10,070 nucleotides of DNA, from the NCBI GenBank assembly GCA_900547195.1, contig URFQ01000082.1:1-10070 (forward strand), read 5' to 3'. This document shows positions 6,013 through 10,070 of this stretch, piece after piece. The notes under the pieces are model-generated. The model saw only the letters and a program-made list of their open reading frames with translations. It searched no databases and was not told the origin of the DNA. Each line of letters opens with the position of its first letter. Positions within the stretch are counted from its first letter, which is position 1. Source of the stretch: an uncultured Butyricicoccus sp. GTDB lineage: Bacteria; Bacillota; Clostridia; Oscillospirales; Butyricicoccaceae. A program made the position numbers and the translations under genes.

Positions 6013-7812
6013 ATGTATCAGAATTGTAAGCTGGATGCCTGCGATCCGCGGCATCCATATCGCCCCGGGTTCCACGGCGTATTTGAAATTCCGGTTGCCG
6101 TGGGCGGAAAAACGCGGCGCATGCTCGCCTATGTGCCCGCCGACATCCGGGAATCCACGGCCGGCCTGATGGTGCTGGGCGAAAACGGCAAAACCGCCGA
6201 CGATCTGCTGGAAAACAGCGGCTGGCGCGAAATTGCCGAACAGGAGGAATGCAAGGAAAAGCTGATTGTGTTCTTTCTGGAGCCCGAGGCCGGCGTGTGG
6301 CATACCGGCGAGCCGTATGGCAAGGCGGACGGCGACGTGGCCTACATCGACGCCGCCGCTTTTCAGGCTGCGCAGCGCTACCGGTTCTGCGTCCACGAAT
6401 CTAAGATGTATCTGACCGGCTGCCGCGAGGGCGGCGTGCTGGCAAACATGGCCGCGGCATGGAACCCGGCGTTTTATGCCGGGGTGGCGACGGTCGGCGG
6501 CTCGGCGGTGGAGGAGTCCTATCTTGCCGCCGCGGGCGCGGATTTCTGCACCAATCTGGACGGCTTTGCCGACGAGGCCCACCGCAAGGGCATCCGCAAA
6601 GGGGAGATCCCCATGCCCGCGTGGGTGATCGACGACCCGGAAACCCGGACCGGAACCGGCGGCGCGGTCCTGCGTTACTGGCGGCAGGCCTGCGGCACAG
6701 AGCCCCAGCCCCGGCAGGTGGATCCCGATCAGGTGGAATATTTCCGCACCGCGCATACGCCCTATGCGCCCAATCAGGAAAAGGAAGCTTACCGCGTCTG
6801 CTACAGCAGCCTGCCGCATGCGTCGGCGGAGGACGCGAGGCGGCTGCAGCGCCGCATCTGGAAGGACTTCCTGTACCGGCAGCGCCGCTGGATGAGCAGC
6901 CCGGGCGGCGACCTGCGCGTCACAGAAGACCCGGTGCGCGACGCGGGGATGGAATACCATTACGAGGAATTTGACGGCTGGATGCGCGAATGGTATGTGT
7001 ACATCCCGCAAGCCGTCCGGCGCCATCCGGGCAAAAAAGTGCCGCTGGTGTTTGCCATGCACGGCTATACCTGCACGGGCGAGATCTATGCCGGCAACAG
7101 CGGCTGGCACAGGGTTGCGGACAAGCATGGGTTTGTGGTCGTCTATCCTTCGGCGCTGCATGGCCGGGTGTCTATGCCCGCGCAGGGGCTGGATCCGGAT
7201 TGGGCGCCGCTGCCGGCATGGAATGTGTTCGAGGAGGGCGACCGCCCGGACGAACTGCGGTTTTTCCGGCATCTGCTCGACCGCATGCTCGCGGAATATC
7301 CGGTGGATGCGGAGCGGGTGTTCGCCTCCGGCCATTCGTGGGGTTCGCTGATGACGCAGATGCTGGGGCTTGGGATGACCGGGCGGCTCGCGGCCATCGC
7401 GCCCTGCTCGGGCGTGTTTTTCGGCGGCGCTTCGGAAAAAATGCTGAGGCTGCCGTATGCGAGGGAAAACGGGCTGGAGTTGCCCGTGTGGATGCACTGG
7501 GGCATGGAGGAGGGTTGGCTCATCCCCGGCGTCCCGACCCACGAGAACGAAACCGGCAAGACCATCGAGCTGTGGCTCTGGCGGAACCGCCAGCCCGAGC
7601 ACATCCCGGAACACTGGGAGGATTGCGCCTGCCGCAGAAACGGCCGCTTTCTGGATCACCGTATGGAAAAGGACGGCGCGGCGCCGGTGTGGTTTACGCA
7701 GGTGGAAGATATGCCGCACGCGACCATGCCGGAAATGAGCTTTCGCATCTGGGAAGAGTTTTTTGCGCACTTTCGCCGCAATGCCGACGGAAGCGTGGCG
7801 CGGGATGGCTGA
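6013..7812 (+). CDS. Tandem alpha/beta-hydrolase esterase (PHB-depolymerase/CE1-like); first domain degenerate
   Basis: This is a 599-aa cytoplasmic protein without signal peptide, about twice the usual length of CE1/polyhydroxybutyrate-depolymerase-like esterases. AAGGAG precedes the ATG at 6013 by about 6 nt. The N-terminal half (about 20-230) has the hydrolase layout: a strand and turn at LMVLGENGKTADDLL, the nucleophile-elbow position as TGCREGGVLA (135-144), and AFYAGVATVGGSA after it. Arg138 stands where the serine should be. The C-terminal half (about 315-599) looks active: the oxyanion strand VFAMHGYTCTG (346-356), elbow SGHSWGS with Ser442, and catalytic His569 in DMPHATMP. The acid residue is unclear because the usual HGxxD region reads HWGMEEGW (495-502), so Glu499 or Glu500 may replace Asp. 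It likely removes acetyl or aromatic acyl groups from sugars imported by the adjoining symporter. The domain reading is firm; the substrate is inference. Confidence 0.85.
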   Translation: MYQNCKLDACDPRHPYRPGFHGVFEIPVAVGGKTRRMLAYVPADIRESTAGLMVLGENGKTADDLLENSGWREIAEQEECKEKLIVFFLEPEAGVWHTGEPYGKADGDVAYIDAAAFQAAQRYRFCVHESKMYLTGCREGGVLANMAAAWNPAFYAGVATVGGSAVEESYLAAAGADFCTNLDGFADEAHRKGIRKGEIPMPAWVIDDPETRTGTGGAVLRYWRQACGTEPQPRQVDPDQVEYFRTAHTPYAPNQEKEAYRVCYSSLPHASAEDARRLQRRIWKDFLYRQRRWMSSPGGDLRVTEDPVRDAGMEYHYEEFDGWMREWYVYIPQAVRRHPGKKVPLVFAMHGYTCTGEIYAGNSGWHRVADKHGFVVVYPSALHGRVSMPAQGLDPDWAPLPAWNVFEEGDRPDELRFFRHLLDRMLAEYPVDAERVFASGHSWGSLMTQMLGLGMTGRLAAIAPCSGVFFGGASEKMLRLPYARENGLELPVWMHWGMEEGWLIPGVPTHENETGKTIELWLWRNRQPEHIPEHWEDCACRRNGRFLDHRMEKDGAAPVWFTQVEDMPHATMPEMSFRIWEEFFAHFRRNADGSVARDG

Positions 7813-7824
7813 AACAAATAACGA

Positions 7825-7852
7825 AATGCCCGGGGCTTTTGTCCCGGGTATT
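7825..7852 (+). terminator. Terminator-like hairpin after the esterase gene
   Basis: AATGCCCGGG (7825-7834) pairs with CCCGGGTATT (7843-7852) over 10 bp with one G-U pair, around an 8-nt loop, 13 nt after the esterase stop. The stem is strong but the following T-run is short (TATTT), so it may act together with Rho or serve as a 3' stabiliser. Confidence 0.6.
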
Positions 7853-7929
7853 TGCCATCCGCAGAATGCCTGTGAAAATCCAACAAAATAACTCAAGGTC
7901 GACGGCCGCAAATCTTGCATTTTCCCCGA

Positions 7930-7958
7930 TTGACAGGAGGCGCGCCGCGCACTAAAAT
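7930..7958 (+). promoter_or_regulatory. Consensus sigma-A promoter of the marR-MATE operon
   Basis: A perfect TTGACA (7930-7935) and TAAAAT (7953-7958) are separated by exactly 17 bp. The start is expected near 7965, about 32 nt before the GTG start. It is the best-matching promoter in the window and probably strong when not repressed. Confidence 0.85.
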
Positions 7959-7974
7959 AGTCCCGGTTGGGACT
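7959..7974. promoter_or_regulatory. Palindromic operator, probably for the MarR repressor
   Basis: AGTCCC-GGTT-GGGACT is a perfect 6-bp inverted repeat around four bases, starting immediately after the -10 and spanning the expected transcription start. Dimeric MarR proteins commonly bind palindromes of about this size at their own promoters. Binding here would block transcription, giving autorepression released by a ligand. It could alternatively act as an RNA hairpin at the 5' end of the mRNA. Confidence 0.7.
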
Positions 7975-7996
7975 GATGGCGATAGGAGGGAAGGGC

Positions 7997-8461
7997 GTGG
8001 ACCGGGAGACACAAACGCTGATCCGGGATCTGGATTGCGCGATCATCAAGATCCGGGGCGCATATGCCGCATGGACAAGGGAAAACGGGGTTCGTTATCA
8101 CGAAATGCTGGTGTTTTATTCGATCCGTGACAACCAAACCTGCACACAGAGACAGATCTGTGAAGATTATGCGCTGCCCAAACAGACGGTGCACAACACC
8201 GTCCGCGCATTGACGGAAGCGGGCTATCTGCGGCTCGTCCCGAGCGGACGGAACCGGAAAGAGAAGCGGCTGCAACTGACCGCGCGCGGCCGGGAGTATG
8301 CAAAGCAGATTATGGAGCCGCTGATGCGGCTGGAGGAAACGGCCGTACAGGAAATGGGAATGGATAACATTCGCACTATGACCGAGGCGGCGCTGCGTTA
8401 CGGAAAAATTCTGGAGAATGGGATGGCACGCTACAAGGCGGATAAGGAGAATGGGACATGA
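7997..8461 (+). CDS. MarR-family transcription regulator (MepR-like)
   Basis: This 154-aa winged-helix repressor starts at the GTG at 7997, chosen because AGGAGG (7984-7989) lies 7 nt upstream; a TTG at 7967 in frame falls inside the operator and has no such site. The N-terminal helix (3-30) would form the dimer interface. The winged helix runs from about 47 to 97, with the recognition helix in LPKQTVHNTVRALTEAGYL (60-78) and a basic wing SGRNRKEKRLQLT (83-95), followed by the C-terminal dimerisation helices. Family members bind a palindrome as dimers and let go on binding small aromatic or cationic compounds. The palindrome at 7959-7974 is the obvious operator. Its TGA stop overlaps the ATG of the MATE gene as ATGA, so the pair is translationally coupled, as in Staphylococcus mepR-mepA. 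Confidence 0.92.
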   Translation: MDRETQTLIRDLDCAIIKIRGAYAAWTRENGVRYHEMLVFYSIRDNQTCTQRQICEDYALPKQTVHNTVRALTEAGYLRLVPSGRNRKEKRLQLTARGREYAKQIMEPLMRLEETAVQEMGMDNIRTMTEAALRYGKILENGMARYKADKENGT

Positions 8462-9783
8462 GGGAAGCAGTGGCGGACAGCAACGTATTTGGCACAGAGC
8501 GGATTGGGAAAATCCTTTCCCGTATCGCGCCGCCGGTGATGCTGGCGCAGCTCATCCAGACGCTGTACAATATCATTGACAGTTATTTTGTCGGGCAGTT
8601 TTCGGGCAGTGGGCTGACGGCGCTTTCGGTGGTGTTCCCAATCCAGTTTATCGTCACGGCGCTGGCCGTGGGCACGGGCGTGGGCGTGAACACGCAGATG
8701 TCGCGTTTGTATGCGCAGGGCTATGAGGAGGACGCGGACAGAACCGCCGGCACCGGCACGGTGCTGGCGGTGTTCACCTGGGCGCTGTTTGCGGCCGCAG
8801 CGGTTTTGATTATGAAACCGTATGTGACCGCTTCGGCCAAGTCGCCGGAGGCCATCGCTTATGCAATCACCTACGGCGACATTGTGTGCGTGGGAAGCCT
8901 TGGCATGTTCCTCGAGAGCGTCTGGACCAAGGTGCATCAGGCGAGCGGGAATATGCGCCTGCCGATGCTGGCGCAAATTGCGGGTGCGGTGACGAATATC
9001 ATCCTGGATCCGCTGCTCATCTGGGGATGGGGCGCGATTCCGAAGATGGGAATTGCGGGCGCTGCCGTGGCGACCATTCTTGGCCAGGTGGTGGCTGCCG
9101 CCATCACGGGCGTGACCGGTTTCCGGCGCCCGCCCAAACGGAAGGCCCTGCTGCGGTATGTCGGGCCGGTTTATCTGCTGGGCTATCCATATATGATGAT
9201 GCAGGCGCTGGCAACGGTATATATTGTGGTGCTGAACGTGATTCTCGCCGGCTTTTCCGATGAGGCGGTTACGGTGCTTGGGCTGTACTATAAAATGCAG
9301 ACATTTTTCTTTATCCCCTTATTCGGCCTGCAAACCTGCATTGTGCCGCTGCTTAGCTATAACTATGCGCGCGGCAATTACAGCCGCTGCCGGCGGGTGA
9401 TGAAAGATTCGGTTGTGACCGCGCTGGGTTTCATGCTGGTGGGCGTGCTGTGCTTTGCGTTCATCCCCGGCGCCCTGATTGGCATCTTTTCCAGGGACGC
9501 GGTGGTTCTGGAAATTGGCAAATCGGCGTTCCGCATCATTGGCCTGAGTTTCCCATCCGCCGTCCTGTCGCTGATGATGCCGGTGTTTTTTCAGGCCATC
9601 GGCGCAGCGCGCCCCAGTATCCTGCTGGCGGTGACCCGGCAGGTGTTCTGCCTGATTCCGATCTTCTGGCTGTTGTCCCGCCTGGGCATGCAGTACACAT
9701 GGCTCGCCTTTCCGGTCGCGGAAACGATCACAGGCGCGCTGGGTACGATCTTGTATTTTCGCCAGATTCGCGCATGGTATTAA
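8458..9783 (+). CDS. MATE-family multidrug efflux transporter (MepA-like)
   Basis: This is a 441-aa inner-membrane antiporter that expels cationic drugs and dyes using a Na+ or H+ gradient. Length and hydrophobicity fit 12 membrane helices in two six-helix bundles. The N-terminal motif APPVMLAQLIQTLYNIIDSY (24-43) carries the conserved helix-1 Asp41, followed by FVGQFSGSGLTALSVVFPIQ. The linker RPPKRKALLRYV separates the two bundles, and GLQTCIVPLLSYNYARGNYS in the second bundle is typical of the family. The ATG at 8458 has AAGGAG 8 nt upstream and overlaps the marR stop. It is therefore expected to be controlled by the MarR protein. A hairpin terminator follows 13 nt after its stop. The exact drugs exported cannot be read from sequence. 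Confidence 0.93.
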   Translation: MREAVADSNVFGTERIGKILSRIAPPVMLAQLIQTLYNIIDSYFVGQFSGSGLTALSVVFPIQFIVTALAVGTGVGVNTQMSRLYAQGYEEDADRTAGTGTVLAVFTWALFAAAAVLIMKPYVTASAKSPEAIAYAITYGDIVCVGSLGMFLESVWTKVHQASGNMRLPMLAQIAGAVTNIILDPLLIWGWGAIPKMGIAGAAVATILGQVVAAAITGVTGFRRPPKRKALLRYVGPVYLLGYPYMMMQALATVYIVVLNVILAGFSDEAVTVLGLYYKMQTFFFIPLFGLQTCIVPLLSYNYARGNYSRCRRVMKDSVVTALGFMLVGVLCFAFIPGALIGIFSRDAVVLEIGKSAFRIIGLSFPSAVLSLMMPVFFQAIGAARPSILLAVTRQVFCLIPIFWLLSRLGMQYTWLAFPVAETITGALGTILYFRQIRAWY

Positions 9784-9795
9784 AAATTTCAATGC

Positions 9796-9832
9796 AAAAG
9801 GCTCGCTCCGCGGCTGCGGACCGAGCCCTTTT
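9796..9832 (+). terminator. Intrinsic terminator of the marR-MATE operon
   Basis: A long stem is built from AAAA-GGCTCG (9796-9805) with CGAGCC-C-TTTT (9822-9832) and an inner TCCGC/GCGGA (9807-9820) closed by GGCT. It has a single C-C mismatch and one bulged C. The 3' side reads CTTTTCCTTTT, a good U-rich tail. The A-run on the opposite side lets it work in both directions. Confidence 0.8.
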
Positions 9833-9842
9833 CCTTTTGGAA

Positions 9843-9991
9843 GAGGCGGAAGTAAGCGCGCCATGCCGCGGCGATGGCGCGTGAGGCGTCCGGCGCCGGG
9901 GTGCAAAAACGTTTCATTGTTTGTAAGAATTCATAAAATAAGACGATGAATTTTATGGAATATGGCATCGGTAATTTTCCGTGGATGTAAT
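9843..9991. other. Non-coding intergenic stretch, nothing recognised
   Basis: The first half is GC-rich and the second half markedly AT-rich. A short open frame on the minus strand (10004-9789) has no ribosome site, and its 3' half lies across the terminator hairpin, so I do not call it. No tRNA, CRISPR or clear promoter is visible. Confidence 0.5.
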
Positions 9992-10016
9992 ATAATAGCC
10001 ACAAAGTGGCTATTAT
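9992..10016. repeat. Perfect 11-bp stem, 3-nt loop hairpin
   Basis: ATAATAGCCAC (9992-10002) and GTGGCTATTAT (10006-10016) are exact inverted copies around AAA. It directly abuts the right copy of the 54-bp repeat. No U-tract follows on the minus strand (ATTACATCC), so a plain terminator reading is poor. Its geometry equals that of the hairpin at 116-140 although the sequence is unrelated. Confidence 0.8.
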
Positions 10017-10070
10017 CAGACTGTCAAAAAAGTCCTTCGCGCCGCAGCGCGCTTCAAACAGGTTTTCGCC
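10017..10070 (-). repeat. 54-bp repeat, right copy (inverted)
   Basis: The reverse complement of this block matches 62-115 at 51 of 54 positions, including the hairpin core and the terminal GACAGTCTG. It runs to the window edge, so it may be longer. The copies point toward each other and enclose about 9.9 kb. Confidence 0.85.

Noticed and set aside
7967..7996. Ten-codon N-terminal extension of the MarR gene from TTG
   Set aside because: The codon lies in the operator palindrome near the expected transcription start; the GTG at 7997 has a well-spaced AGGAGG.
5938..8049. 703-codon open frame on the minus strand
   Set aside because: It lies antisense to the esterase gene, has no ribosome site and no family motifs; such frames arise from GC-rich codon bias.
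9991..9996. TATAAT as a plus-strand -10 element
   Set aside because: There is no -35 at the right distance (TCGGTA), and the bases are part of the perfect hairpin arm.
9789..10004. 71-codon minus-strand frame after the MATE gene
   Set aside because: It has no ribosome site before any of its ATGs and runs through the terminator hairpin.
1..10070. CRISPR array, tRNA, rRNA or transposase
   Set aside because: No regularly spaced direct repeats, cloverleaf, rRNA signature or transposase-like protein could be seen.

Overview
The window is high-GC, densely coded DNA. Shine-Dalgarno sites are strong AGGAGG types, the SOS box is of Bacillus type, and the gene families (MepR/MepA-like pair, AraC-GH39 protein, GPH symporter) are typical of Firmicutes. 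A GC-rich gut or rumen Clostridia member (Oscillospiraceae/Ruminococcaceae-like) is the best inference; no rRNA or tRNA is present to fix the taxonomy.

Layout. (1) Positions 1-147 hold a strong stem-loop (13-45), a 54-bp repeat (62-115) and a second stem-loop (116-140). (2) Positions 148-1654, minus strand, hold a two-gene SOS operon: a Y-family DNA polymerase followed 7 bp later by an 81-aa protein of unknown function. The promoter carries one perfect-core LexA box and a second near-match. (3) Positions 1840-7812, plus strand, form a carbohydrate-use locus. It has an AraC-type regulator fused to a GH39-like domain with a damaged catalytic motif, a roughly 375-bp AT-richer gap with operator-like palindromes, then a GPH-family sugar:cation symporter and a 599-aa tandem alpha/beta-hydrolase esterase in one transcription unit. 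(4) Positions 7930-9783, plus strand, hold a marR-MATE operon with a textbook promoter, a palindromic operator over the expected start site and an ATGA gene overlap. (5) Positions 9784-10070 hold a terminator, an apparently non-coding stretch, an 11-bp stem-loop (9992-10016) and an inverted copy of the 54-bp repeat (10017-10070).

How the genes work together. The fused regulator probably senses a xylose-like or related glycoside with its enzyme-derived C-terminal domain and controls the symporter and esterase. The symporter would import a substituted oligosaccharide or glycoside, and the cytoplasmic esterase (no signal peptide) would remove acyl groups inside the cell. The MarR/MATE pair is an independent drug-responsive efflux unit resembling mepR-mepA, and the polymerase operon is an independent DNA-damage unit.

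Most unusual observations: a 54-bp repeat facing inward at both window ends (51 of 54 positions identical), each copy abutting a 25-nt hairpin of identical geometry (11-bp stem, 3-nt loop) but unrelated sequence; the GH39 domain whose acid/base motif is lost while the nucleophile motif remains; and the esterase whose first hydrolase domain lacks the serine nucleophile.
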